Virus record (IMG/VR): IMGVR_UViG_3300050821_002746
Coordinates: 1-40,086 of that record
DNA from: a virus
Reading direction: 5' to 3' (one strand)
Length of the DNA stretch: 40,086 nucleotides
In this document: positions 16,996-24,441 of the stretch, piece by piece
Position numbering within the stretch: position 1 is the first letter of the stretch
Layout: each line of letters starts with the position of its first letter
Program-made: the position numbers and the translations under genes
The notes under the pieces: model-generated
The model's database searches: none
What the model was told of the DNA's origin: nothing
What the model saw: only the letters and a program-made list of their open reading frames with translations

Positions 16996-17574
16996 CTATC
17001 GTTCGTTATTTGCAGCGTTGATAGCTGAGGCAAATACGAGGGCTGTGTCTTCGTTGGTCGAACCACGGGCGTTAGTAACTGCAACCGCTTGTTCAACAAC
17101 TGATTTAACTTGGGATAGACGTGAGTTAGATGCGACAACTGATTTATTGCTCGCTACTTCGTCTGCTTTTTGCGCTTTCTCAATTAACGATTGGATGCCG
17201 GGAGCCTTCACGGCATTGGCGAGATTAGGGTCAATAGCCTTTAGGGTATCAACCATATCTTTATACTGTGGATTCTCCGCAAGGAACAATCGGTTATTAA
17301 GTTCTTGAACGTCCCCTTTCGAGGCTACCTCAGGAGGATTCGCGGGTATTAGCGAGGCTTTCACCTCCGCCGCGATATCTTCCTTACGCTTCCCAACAAA
17401 GTCTTTAGTGTCTTTCAGGGCTTTAAGGGCAGTAGCGGTATCCTTGAAATTGCCGCCAAGCTGGGCGTTCAAATCTGCAAGCGTTATTGCAAGGGATTCA
17501 ACCGTCACTCCGCCGTCTGCCGCGCTCTTAAGAGACGCATCAGCTAAGGGTTCTGTGCTAAGGTCTTCAGTCAT
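16996..17574 (-). CDS. putative capsid scaffolding protein
   Basis: A 192-aa acidic helical protein, rich in Ala, Lys, Asp and Glu (DLNAQLGGNFKDTATALKALKDTKDFVGKRKEDIAAEVKA; GDVQELNNRLFLAENPQYKDMVDTLKAIDPN). The position immediately before the capsid gene and the composition fit a scaffold. MTEDLST at 17574 was preferred over MTLILLP at 17595 because the first seven residues of the longer form are hydrophobic and unlike the rest. A promoter-like sequence lies at 17614-17641. Confidence 0.7.
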   Translation of the reverse strand: MTEDLSTEPLADASLKSAADGGVTVESLAITLADLNAQLGGNFKDTATALKALKDTKDFVGKRKEDIAAEVKASLIPANPPEVASKGDVQELNNRLFLAENPQYKDMVDTLKAIDPNLANAVKAPGIQSLIEKAQKADEVASNKSVVASNSRLSQVKSVVEQAVAVTNARGSTNEDTALVFASAINAANNER

Positions 17575-17613
17575 AGGTAATAGAATTAGTGTCATTAGTA
17601 AGTGGGCATCGAC

Positions 17614-17641
17614 CTTATAATTTGCCCAATCTGATGCTCAA
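17614..17641 (-). promoter_or_regulatory. candidate capsid-operon promoter
   Basis: On the minus strand, TTGAGC (17636-17641), a 16-bp spacer and TATAAG (17614-17619), placing the start point near 17607, just ahead of the scaffold gene. A 10-bp inverted repeat (17629-17638/17651-17660, one G-U) overlaps the -35 and could be an operator or a hairpin. Confidence 0.42.
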
Positions 17642-17667
17642 GTCTTTTAAAGCACCAGATGGGAAAA

Positions 17668-17766
17668 CTACCTTCGCCTCCCTAACTTGTCTTCCCGTAG
17701 GTTAACCTTCTTATAGGGAGCTTTGCTTATTCTTTTCAACTTAACTTTTCTGTAGGGTTTTGCCAT
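17668..17766 (-). CDS. tiny basic protein with LGRRR tail (copy 2)
   Basis: A 32-aa, Lys/Arg-rich protein: MAKPYRKVKLKRISKAPYKK, ending REDKLGRRR. It starts one base after the stop of its neighbour (TAA-T-ATG), which ends REDSLGRRR. The shared tail suggests duplication or a common binding or processing site. It lies between the portal and scaffold genes, so a nucleic-acid-binding head component is possible but unproven. Confidence 0.6.
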   Translation of the reverse strand: MAKPYRKVKLKRISKAPYKKVNLREDKLGRRR

Positions 17767-17767
17767 A

Positions 17768-17938
17768 TTATCTTCGTCTACCTAATGAGTCTTCACGATG
17801 TCTCTTTGCAGCTTTCTTACCTTTCTTAGTTTCCTTATTCCCTTTCATATAACCGAGTTTATTCATCGTGCCATATATCGCATGAGGGTTATCTCCATAT
17901 TCTTTCTTAAGCTTCTTCTCTAAAAACTTTGGAGCCAT
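17768..17938 (-). CDS. tiny basic protein with LGRRR tail (copy 1)
   Basis: A 56-aa protein: MAPKFLEKKLKKEYGDNPHA, then IYGTMNKLGYMKGNKETKKG, ending REDSLGRRR. It has a strongly basic C-terminal half. A start three bases after the preceding stop and a one-base junction to the next gene support it as real. The 'NPHAIYGTMNKLGYMKG' segment resembles short phage proteins encoded near portal genes. Function is unknown. Confidence 0.65.
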   Translation of the reverse strand: MAPKFLEKKLKKEYGDNPHAIYGTMNKLGYMKGNKETKKGKKAAKRHREDSLGRRR

Positions 17939-17941
17939 ACA

Positions 17942-18247
17942 TCATTCTCTATTGATAAAACTCTCAGGAGTATCTATTAATTTCTGCGCATTACTCTCCT
18001 GCTGCTCAACAAATCCATACACATCGCTCTTTAACCAGTCAAAGATGATATCGACCGCCATCTTCCGTGCTGCTAACTGGGATTGAAGAGTTGTAACATC
18101 CGTCATGTCTAGATTATTGATGTTCTGTAAGTCGAGGATACGCGTGTCTAATTTCCCCTTGATAGACTTCCAGCCATCGGAATCAATCATTGCTTTAACA
18201 TGATCAGCTTCCGTAAGTATCTCCGATGTCTCTTTTTCGTTTGGCAT
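17942..18247 (-). CDS. small helical protein behind portal
   Basis: A 101-aa acidic helical protein (DGWKSIKGKLDTRILDLQNI, TLQSQLAARKMAVDIIFDWL). It starts one base after the portal stop (TAA-T-ATG), so it is probably made in a fixed ratio to the portal. Similar small helical proteins accompany portals in many phages without an assigned role. Confidence 0.65.
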   Translation of the reverse strand: MPNEKETSEILTEADHVKAMIDSDGWKSIKGKLDTRILDLQNINNLDMTDVTTLQSQLAARKMAVDIIFDWLKSDVYGFVEQQESNAQKLIDTPESFINRE

Positions 18248-18248
18248 A

Positions 18249-20174
18249 TTATCTCATTGTGAGGGCCTGAGTTGTTTGTTGTTGTTGCATCGGGCCTTGA
18301 GCCATAGGCTGTTGAGGTTGCTGAGGTTGACCTTGTTGTGGCATTTGCTGTTGAGGCTGCTTGAAGGGAGAAAGGCCCATTAAATCTACTGCTTGCTGCA
18401 CAATTTGGTCTGCATACTGCGGAGCAGCTTGTAAGAGTGTCATAAGATTCTGAATAGTAACTGAAGTATCCATTTCTTCATTAGTCACATACATCTCGGT
18501 TTCTAACTCTTCAACGATAATGTCCTTTAAGAGTTTAATGAACATGTCACCTTTCCGTAATTTCTCGTGGGCATGCTGAACTTCTCTCACTATTTCCTGT
18601 GGTGAGGGTAAATACCCGTTCGCGAATGACTTATCAAGTGCTTCTTGGGCCTTAAACATGACGACTCGTTCGACAATCTGCGAAAACCCGTCCTCATCGC
18701 CTGAGATTCTCACTATTTCACCCGTTGTTAGCTCTTTAGCGATGATCTTAAGCGCATGTCTGTCCATCCAACGCTCCAAAAAGCCTCCAATACCATCTTT
18801 AATGAGCGCGAAGCCTGATTTAACGCTCTGAGACTGCATGGATGCTGCGGTAGCACTCGTATCTGAAGGCAAATCTTCTCCTGTTGCCACTTGAAAGGCA
18901 TTAGTGAGGCGTTCAGACATATCCTTGATAACTTCCTCATCCCTGTATGAACTTTCCCCTACTTCCTGAACGACCATTTGTTCCAGATCTTCGAGGTTAT
19001 TTAAGACAACAACGCCATTGGAAGGCAAACGGGCTAACATCTGAGGCGTCACGCCAGCCCCTTTCTTCATCTTGAATAGGCCTAATTGAGAAACACGAGA
19101 ACGATTGATGCGGACGTTGAAAACTATGTTGGCGTAGATTTGGAGTGTTAAGAGCTTTTCAGCTATCCCACGCCCATACCAACGATTAGGGACTCTCGTG
19201 TACCAACACTCTTCATAGGGTTTAAGAGAATTACCCTCATTATCCTTTCTGTCATTCCTCTCGATGAGGTGAACACGCTCCTTACCTGGTGAGTCAATAC
19301 CTGAAACGACAATATGCCCCTCAACTTCCCTGTTCTCGTCGTTAGGATTCCCTGTAAGCAAAGATTCAGGGATTTTGCCCCATAACTCATAGACATCTAA
19401 CTCCTTAACATTCGAGTTGACCTGCGTTGAACGATTCATCCAATAGGGGTCAGTTCTTGGAAGTCCTTCCGTGACATTTAAATCAACATCCTGAGTATTA
19501 ATCCATCCCGTCATCCCTTTAATGACCTGTGGATCTTGTAGAGAACGCTCAGTAAACCTATACGAGTCTTGAATGCTCGCACTCGTAGGGTCGATATATA
19601 TATTCAAAAGGTCTACAAGGGCGATTCTTAACTTCCCTTCTTCTTCCCATGTCTTCCACACTGCAGTCCCGTCGATAGCGAGAGCACGTTCAAAGTCATC
19701 AAGACGTTGGCCAAAGAACATCCTCGATAGCTTGTTCTTGACCGCAGATCTTGTTATCTCAGTAATTCCGTATCCATCGGGGGTCTTGGAACGAAAGTTG
19801 ATGTCTTTCTGGTCGAGATCGATGTTCTTAACCACTGCTTCCACATTAATCTCAGTGAGTGGATACCACGTCTTTTCAAGGTTTGTGAATTGGTCAATAG
19901 GAACGTCAAATATCCCATAATAGTTCTTCCTGAAGATTCTGATAAGCTGCCGCATCTTGAATGATACACGGTCGGTAACGAACGCGGTAGCCACTTCCCA
20001 TCGTTGTTTCTCCCCTCTCACTATGCCAATTGCCCTAGCATATATCTGGTCGTTACTGGCCATTCCTATAGGATCTGATGAATCTGCGGTCTGTAAGAGA
20101 TGTCCAGTGCGTTCCTCATTGACTGTAGAGCTCGAGGCGAATGTCTTTGCGAATGTTTTGGAGGGGCGAGCCAT
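18249..20174 (-). CDS. portal protein (podovirus-like)
   Basis: A 641-aa protein that forms the ring at the packaging vertex. Features fitting portals include the N-terminal helical region with RWEVATAFVTDRVSFKMRQLIRIF, the central wing (DGTAVWKTWEEEGKLRIALVDLLNIYIDPT), VPNRWYGRGIAEKLLTLQIYANIVFNVRI, and the stem/clip region (SERLTNAFQVATGEDLPSDTSATAASMQSQ). The C-terminal ~50 residues are Gln/Pro/Met-rich. It lies directly behind terminase and has its own late motif at 20198-20211. Confidence 0.85.
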   Translation of the reverse strand: MARPSKTFAKTFASSSTVNEERTGHLLQTADSSDPIGMASNDQIYARAIGIVRGEKQRWEVATAFVTDRVSFKMRQLIRIFRKNYYGIFDVPIDQFTNLEKTWYPLTEINVEAVVKNIDLDQKDINFRSKTPDGYGITEITRSAVKNKLSRMFFGQRLDDFERALAIDGTAVWKTWEEEGKLRIALVDLLNIYIDPTSASIQDSYRFTERSLQDPQVIKGMTGWINTQDVDLNVTEGLPRTDPYWMNRSTQVNSNVKELDVYELWGKIPESLLTGNPNDENREVEGHIVVSGIDSPGKERVHLIERNDRKDNEGNSLKPYEECWYTRVPNRWYGRGIAEKLLTLQIYANIVFNVRINRSRVSQLGLFKMKKGAGVTPQMLARLPSNGVVVLNNLEDLEQMVVQEVGESSYRDEEVIKDMSERLTNAFQVATGEDLPSDTSATAASMQSQSVKSGFALIKDGIGGFLERWMDRHALKIIAKELTTGEIVRISGDEDGFSQIVERVVMFKAQEALDKSFANGYLPSPQEIVREVQHAHEKLRKGDMFIKLLKDIIVEELETEMYVTNEEMDTSVTIQNLMTLLQAAPQYADQIVQQAVDLMGLSPFKQPQQQMPQQGQPQQPQQPMAQGPMQQQQTTQALTMR

Positions 20175-20197
20175 TCTTATAAAGCTACCTCACGGCT

Positions 20198-20211
20198 CTA
20201 TTTCAGTGCAA
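20198..20211 (-). promoter_or_regulatory. late motif copy 4 (upstream of portal gene)
   Basis: TTGCACTGAAATAG on the minus strand lies one base after the TAG of the preceding small gene, 37 nt upstream of the portal ATG. It is the most upstream of the four identical copies. Confidence 0.6.
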
Positions 20212-20212
20212 T

Positions 20213-20389
20213 CTATAGGTCTTTACCAATATCACTTAGGATTTCAAGTATTCTGGCTTCTATTGTTCTGAAAGCTTTTGGTCTATGATGTTTCTTCATG
20301 GTTTGTAAGAAAAGATTCATGCGAAAGAAAGCTCCTTTGAGTGAATCGATGGCTTCTAGCCTCAAATCTTCGTCCCAATCATCAGTCAT
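20213..20389 (-). CDS. small helical protein between TerL and portal
   Basis: A 58-aa protein: MTDDWDEDLRLEAIDSLKGA, then FFRMNLFLQTMKKHHRPKAF and ILEILSDIGKDL. ATG 20389 overlaps the TerL stop by eight bases (ATGACTGA), the usual coupling here. It is helical and charged. No family is recognised. Confidence 0.6.
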   Translation of the reverse strand: MTDDWDEDLRLEAIDSLKGAFFRMNLFLQTMKKHHRPKAFRTIEARILEILSDIGKDL

Positions 20390-21671
20390 AGGTTGCCTGA
20401 TATAAGTTTCCTTCCTGTTCCCTATTCGCGAATCTGGGATTGCGTTCATGCCAGTCAATCGGTGTCGGAGTGTCTTTTCCATGTACTGCAAGAGCCAAAG
20501 ACATCACTCGGTCATCATTAGGAGCGGTAGATATCATCGCTATTCTTGTCTTATTCGTTTCCTTATTAACTATAAGCTTATACTGAAATGATTCAAGTTC
20601 GTTTATTAGACCTTCATCGTTAGGAATCTGTATCTTGTCTTGTTCTAAGAGCATTGAGAGATGGTTAAGTAAATTAGCACGAGTGACTTCAGTAAACTTA
20701 ATGGCGTCATCTTCGCCTATATTCAATCCTCTGCTCTTTAAATCATCTACAACGGGATCACCAATACCGGTAGCATCAATCTTCACTCTTGCTTTGTATC
20801 GTAGGGCTGTGGCTTCTATACGCGCTTTCTGTAGATTCCAATCCACCTGATTGAATCTATCCTGTACATAGGCTCTGAAGGTATTGAGGTTAAATGGCGT
20901 AAGTACTGTCCAATCTTGATGCTTGGCTAAGTCCACACCTAACTGGAAGTCTCCGTATTCGGTCTGCTGTTCTTCTTTGTTATAGGTATTCTGGTGGATT
21001 CTCCTAAAGACTTGTGATGCACCTTCAAGGAAGTCGCATTCATATTCCTGATTGTAGAGAGCTTGTGGTGAAGTCTTTTTCGCTTCTTCGAGAGAATCTT
21101 TAGAGATAATGCCGCTTTCCGAAGCTTTTAAGACTGAAGAATACCAATTAGGATTATCTTTAGCATATTGAAGCTTTGTCCATAAGTCATTCTTTCCTTT
21201 TGGGGTGCCCATGAACCATGTCCACGAATGAGGATTTGCAGTCATGATAGGTTGAATAACTGCTGACCATGTATCAGACTTCATTGTTGCGTACTCATCT
21301 AACACAACTCCTTGTGGATTAGGACCACGGAGAGCATCAGGCTTATCAGATCCTTTCACAAATAACATCGAGCCATTAGGGAATGGAATATATAGTTCAC
21401 TGTTATTTCTCTTTTCCCATATTTCAGGTGGACAGTACTTTGGTAACATTTGAGAGTCTTGCCATATGGTTTCTTTCGCTTCTCCATAGAATGGAGCAAC
21501 ATACCAATACGTGCCTTTAACTAAGGCTGCCATCCGTAACAGTTGGTTAATAGCTAAGGTCGTCTTATGTGCTTTTCTATGCCACACAATTACCTTGAAC
21601 CGTGCCTTACTCTGCAAGATAGGTAATTGGTGCTTCTCTGGCATCCAGTTGTGTGGGAATAATATCTCCAT
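20382..21671 (-). CDS. terL: terminase large subunit
   Basis: A 429-aa packaging motor ATPase and nuclease. The Walker A position is HRKAHKTT (31-38), where His35 replaces the usual Gly before the catalytic Lys36. Walker B is VVLDE (122-126) and the coupling motif GTP is at 155-157. The RNase H-type nuclease has D247 (LGVDLAKHQDW), D299 (VKIDATGIGDP) and D386/D387 (NDDRVMSLALA). Length is normal. It overlaps the small-subunit candidate. The altered Walker A is the only odd feature and does not argue against function, since all other motifs are intact. Confidence 0.92.
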   Translation of the reverse strand: MEILFPHNWMPEKHQLPILQSKARFKVIVWHRKAHKTTLAINQLLRMAALVKGTYWYVAPFYGEAKETIWQDSQMLPKYCPPEIWEKRNNSELYIPFPNGSMLFVKGSDKPDALRGPNPQGVVLDEYATMKSDTWSAVIQPIMTANPHSWTWFMGTPKGKNDLWTKLQYAKDNPNWYSSVLKASESGIISKDSLEEAKKTSPQALYNQEYECDFLEGASQVFRRIHQNTYNKEEQQTEYGDFQLGVDLAKHQDWTVLTPFNLNTFRAYVQDRFNQVDWNLQKARIEATALRYKARVKIDATGIGDPVVDDLKSRGLNIGEDDAIKFTEVTRANLLNHLSMLLEQDKIQIPNDEGLINELESFQYKLIVNKETNKTRIAMISTAPNDDRVMSLALAVHGKDTPTPIDWHERNPRFANREQEGNLYQATYD

Positions 21672-21945
21672 TGAATTGCGTTACTATTAAATTAACTACA
21701 CCTTCCATTGCCGTTGTTTGAGTCATATGTGGTTGACCTTCTGCCATCTTCCACACCATTTCTCTAGGAAGAGCATCTAAATATACTTTCTTGCTTTCAG
21801 GAGGTAGAGACATCAAATATTCTCTCGCAAACTCTTTAAGTGATTGACCCTTGGGTCTTCCATTAGGATTAGCAGTATTACCAGGAAGTAGTCTACCTTT
21901 TTCATCACGTAAAGGCTTGTTCTCAACTTGATTAACAAGTTCCAT
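21607..21945 (-). CDS. putative terminase small subunit (DUF5681-like)
   Basis: A 112-aa protein. LLPGNTANPNGRPKGQSLKEFAREYL is the N-P-N-G-R-P-K-G element of DUF5681-like proteins found before large terminases. The rest is helical. It overlaps terL by 65 bases. ATG 21945 (MELVNQ) was preferred to 21963, which would start almost inside the terminator T-run. The role as DNA-recognition subunit rests on position and family habit. Confidence 0.7.
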   Translation of the reverse strand: MELVNQVENKPLRDEKGRLLPGNTANPNGRPKGQSLKEFAREYLMSLPPESKKVYLDALPREMVWKMAEGQPHMTQTTAMEGVVNLIVTQFNGDIIPTQLDAREAPITYLAE

Positions 21946-21961
21946 ACCTACATCATAATAC

Positions 21962-21989
21962 AAAAAGCCGTAACTGTGAAGCTACGACT
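21962..21989 (-). terminator. intrinsic terminator between middle genes and terminase
   Basis: On the minus strand a 9-bp stem (AGTCGTAGC with GTTACGGCT, two G-U pairs), a 6-nt loop, then TTTTTG. The G-U pairs become A-C mismatches on the plus strand, so it acts leftward, isolating the packaging genes from early readthrough. Confidence 0.65.
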
Positions 21990-22008
21990 CTTTGCTATTT
22001 TCCTAGGT

Positions 22009-22045
22009 TATACGAGGTGTGGATTTAAGACCACCCATCCGTATA
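22009..22045. promoter_or_regulatory. inverted repeat in the 116-bp gap before the terminase block
   Basis: TATACG (22009-22014) and CGTATA (22040-22045) flank an inner GTGG...CCAC pair. A TTACGTAA palindrome and a TTGCAT hexamer lie further upstream (minus strand), but I cannot assign a convincing -10. This is a possible operator or RNA hairpin. Confidence 0.35.
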
Positions 22046-22079
22046 CTTAGTAATGTAACACACTTACGTAAATATGCAA

Positions 22080-22487
22080 CTACTCCTGATTACTTGGACG
22101 ATTAGGTTTCTGCTCTAGTGGATCAGGATTTGTTCTCTTTCCTTCACCATATGCTCCACCGAATTCATCGAGGATGATGCCTTCGTTAGTGATTGGAATG
22201 TCTCTGCCAAATGCTTTCCTCTCTAATTCATTGTATCTAATGAACTCCCTATCCTTCATCTTCTTCCATTCTGATGCTTCTGCTCCTGGGAATTCTTCAA
22301 AGGATTTGAGAGTTGATGCACGGGCCAATCCCATCCCATTCGGGGTATTGTCGTCACTTAACGCCTTCTCGAAGGGGCCTTGATAAAGGTTATTGTTTGA
22401 ACCTGCCTTTGTCTCGGTATCCGCCATCGGAAGGACGTTCGTGTTGTACGCATCTCCTTTGTTATTCTTAAATGCTTCTTTTGCCAT
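22080..22487 (-). CDS. unknown phage protein, 135 aa
   Basis: A polar, Asn/Lys/Glu-rich protein (MAKEAFKNNKGDAYNTNVLP, EFPGAEASEWKKMKDREFIR, NEGIILDEFGGAYGEGKR). The start at 22487 is one base after the preceding stop (TAA-T-ATG), which makes it preferable to the longer frame beginning at 22553. It ends before the 116-bp gap with the terminator. Function is not recognised. Confidence 0.6.
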   Translation of the reverse strand: MAKEAFKNNKGDAYNTNVLPMADTETKAGSNNNLYQGPFEKALSDDNTPNGMGLARASTLKSFEEFPGAEASEWKKMKDREFIRYNELERKAFGRDIPITNEGIILDEFGGAYGEGKRTNPDPLEQKPNRPSNQE

Positions 22488-22488
22488 A

Positions 22489-22782
22489 TTACTGGTATTT
22501 AGCTTCGTAATTATCACCTTCATTCCATTCCTCAGTATTTTGACCATAGCCAAGATAGTTCTGAGGAAATCGACCTTTCTTTACTGAACTCATGGGAACG
22601 AAGGCTTTGAGGCGTTTGGTCATCTCTACACTGTCCGAAACCATTGTCGAATTGCTCTCAGGAGCGTTGAAATATGTTTCTCCTCTTGAGGAATCAACGC
22701 TATTCCATTCATAGGGGTTGTTCTGATTGTCTGGGTAGAAATCAGGATCTCCGAAGAGGGGATATGCAGGTTTTGTTTTCAT
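22489..22782 (-). CDS. unknown phage protein, 97 aa
   Basis: A polar protein with many Tyr, Pro and Asn (MKTKPAYPLFGDPDFYPDNQ, FPQNYLGYGQNTEEWNEGDN). It is coupled to the next gene by TAA-T-ATG. A minor structural or middle-gene product is possible. No family is recognised. Confidence 0.6.
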   Translation of the reverse strand: MKTKPAYPLFGDPDFYPDNQNNPYEWNSVDSSRGETYFNAPESNSTMVSDSVEMTKRLKAFVPMSSVKKGRFPQNYLGYGQNTEEWNEGDNYEAKYQ

Positions 22783-22792
22783 GCATCGTTAT

Positions 22793-22915
22793 TTAGTGAT
22801 GATAGGTGCCAAATCCAACCTCTATATACTCCAAACGATTAATTACACCATTTTCTGAGTCTTTGCCCCTATTCTCGTGAGATCGAGGAGCCGTAGTGAG
22901 TTGGATTTGCGCCAT
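22793..22915 (-). CDS. small protein, 40 aa
   Basis: MAQIQLTTAPRSHENRGKDS followed by ENGVINRLEYIEVGFGTYHH. It starts one base after the stop of the repeat protein (TAA-T-ATG), fills the gap to the next gene exactly, and keeps the same orientation. The coupling is the main support. Function is unknown. Confidence 0.5.
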   Translation of the reverse strand: MAQIQLTTAPRSHENRGKDSENGVINRLEYIEVGFGTYHH

Positions 22916-22916
22916 A

Positions 22917-23336
22917 TTATGCTGCCTTAACTTCTACCGTCTGACCTGAGGTAAGGGTTACAACTGCGGGATTCGTTGCCGAAGCTCCTTGCGTCACGGT
23001 CTGGGATGAACCATCATTGAAGTTAACAACGATGTTCTTAATTGAGCCGGATGCGCCTCCTACCGGGACGTTCATGACTGAACCATCATCGTTAGTAGCA
23101 GAAACAGACTTCACTGAAGTGTGAGTGCCTGCAACTGCGAGGTCTTGAACATTTCCATCACCGAACGTAAAGCTTACTTTCGAGATTGGCAGAGTGCCGG
23201 GAGTGACTGGGAGAGTTTGCACTGTTCCATCATTCAGGGTCTGCGTTACTTTGGAAACGACCGTGTTAACACCCGAGATCGTGAGATCTTGTGTGCTATT
23301 GTCTTCCCAAGTAACTGTAGTTTTGTTTATTTTCAT
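22917..23336 (-). CDS. four-repeat beta protein (possible capsid decoration)
   Basis: A 139-aa protein from ATG 23336. It contains about four imperfect ~25-30-residue repeats of the form 'I-x-K-V-x-x-x-x-x-D-G-x-x-Q-x-L-x-V-x-G' (VTWEDNSTQDLTISG; VTQTLNDGTVQTLPV; VSFTFGDGNVQDLAVAG; IVVNFNDGSSQTVTQGA). These are short beta-hairpin units. Repeated small beta proteins can decorate capsids or act as secreted binders; neither is shown here. A promoter at 23416-23444 places transcription start near 23409, which rules out the longer frame from 23426. Confidence 0.65.
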   Translation of the reverse strand: MKINKTTVTWEDNSTQDLTISGVNTVVSKVTQTLNDGTVQTLPVTPGTLPISKVSFTFGDGNVQDLAVAGTHTSVKSVSATNDDGSVMNVPVGGASGSIKNIVVNFNDGSSQTVTQGASATNPAVVTLTSGQTVEVKAA

Positions 23337-23415
23337 AGAGTGTTTATGGTTAATTTTGCTGTGAGCAATCGCTTCGACCAACGGTCTTAGCGTATAACAA
23401 TTGCTTATGGCTTTA

Positions 23416-23444
23416 AGTATATTCATATAAGTGTTTCAGTACAA
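23416..23444 (-). promoter_or_regulatory. promoter of the repeat protein, related to late motif
   Basis: On the minus strand, TTGTAC (23439-23444), a 17-bp spacer and TATACT (23416-23421). The -35 region TTGTACTGAAACA is an 11-of-13 match to the late motif, but here a proper -10 is present. The start near 23409 gives a leader of about 70 nt. Confidence 0.6.
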
Positions 23445-23744
23445 ATGAATACACTCATTTCCATGTAATAAAATAGTACATATTTTACAACGTGCATGCC
23501 CTTTCAAAGGTTCTTTACAAATCTGGCATTTACTCTTATCTCGTTTCTTCTCATGAGCGTATCTCTCCTTATCTCTTTTCTGCGCAAGGGTACGATAGTG
23601 AGGATACACATACCGATATATTGTTATCTTTGAAATTCCCCACTGTTTTGAAATGCCTTCGATGGAGAGTAATCTGGTAGATTTTGAGAGATGCACTCTG
23701 GATTTTAGTAATTCAATGAACGGCGATTGAATGAGATGCTTCAT
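23436..23744 (-). CDS. HTH plus zinc-finger protein (possible homing-nuclease relative)
   Basis: A 102-aa protein. A helix-turn-helix-like segment (SIEGISKQWGISKITIYRYV) is followed by a basic stretch (RDKERYAHEKKRDKSK). A Cys cluster CQIC...CKIC follows, with another Cys and two His near the C-terminus. This could be a DNA-binding regulator or a degenerate homing nuclease. ATG 23744 was preferred to the preceding TTG. Its last codons overlap the promoter of the next gene. Confidence 0.55.
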   Translation of the reverse strand: MKHLIQSPFIELLKSRVHLSKSTRLLSIEGISKQWGISKITIYRYVYPHYRTLAQKRDKERYAHEKKRDKSKCQICKEPLKGHARCKICTILLHGNECIHLY

Positions 23745-23749
23745 CAATA

Positions 23750-24187
23750 CTAACTATACCGTATTCTCTTCAAAACAAAAGGCATTGCACTCAACGCTAA
23801 TCCGATGACGAGGAGATAAAATGCTGCACTTAATGCACCATCTACAGGGTCATCGCCGTTAGTGTAAGGAAGTTGAGACAACTTGAGACTACTCGGGACT
23901 GTTTGTTGCGGCACGATTGCGTTCGTTGTGGTTGAGATTGGCATACATTTCCCTGTACTCACATTGTACCCGGGACTATTTGGCCCTGAACAATATGGCA
24001 ATCCATTACCAGAAATAGTGCCTCCGCCACTGTTTTGGGCTGCGGGAGGGGCAGCCGGCGCCTGAGAAGGCTGTGGCGGAGGCGTAATGGTTGGAGGTGA
24101 TTGGAATGCCGGTGGAACTTGTAGTGTAGGTTTAGGAGGGACGATAGGCTGATACGTCTTCGGCATGTAGTCATGATTCTGACCCAT
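23750..24187 (-). CDS. Pro-rich protein with C-terminal membrane anchor
   Basis: A 145-aa protein. The Pro-rich region (~10-50, VPPAFQSPPTITPPPQPSQA) is followed by a Gly/Asn/Thr segment with two Cys (LPYCSGPNSPG, TGKCMPIS). A transmembrane helix near the C-terminus (AFYLLVIGLALSAMPFVL) ends in KRIRYS. It could be a membrane or envelope protein. Its ATG overlaps the preceding TAA (TAATG). The role is unknown. Confidence 0.6.
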   Translation of the reverse strand: MGQNHDYMPKTYQPIVPPKPTLQVPPAFQSPPTITPPPQPSQAPAAPPAAQNSGGGTISGNGLPYCSGPNSPGYNVSTGKCMPISTTTNAIVPQQTVPSSLKLSQLPYTNGDDPVDGALSAAFYLLVIGLALSAMPFVLKRIRYS

Positions 24188-24441
24188 TAGGTAATTATAT
24201 CATCTTCTTCAAGTTCTTCAAGGATCTCTACTTTCTTTAACTCAAATCCATTCGATATTGTCTTGAATTTCCTTAAGCGTAACGTACCCGCTATGTGCTT
24301 CGCAAGCTCCTGTACGCTATTTTCCATAGCCCACATGGGATTAACTACTCCAGGAGCTAAGGGAGCGATGACACCGATAGTTGCGGGGATATCATAGAAT
24401 CCTCTCTTTTTTCCTTGGTTTTGACTGCCTTCACGTTTCAT
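24187..24441 (-). CDS. unknown protein, 84 aa
   Basis: MKREGSQNQGKKRGFYDIPA is followed by a Pro/Gly hydrophobic stretch and an acidic tail VEILEELEEDDIIT. ATG 24441 overlaps the NinG-like stop as ATGA and is preferred to 24486 for that reason. No family is recognised. Confidence 0.5.
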   Translation of the reverse strand: MKREGSQNQGKKRGFYDIPATIGVIAPLAPGVVNPMWAMENSVQELAKHIAGTLRLRKFKTISNGFELKKVEILEELEEDDIIT

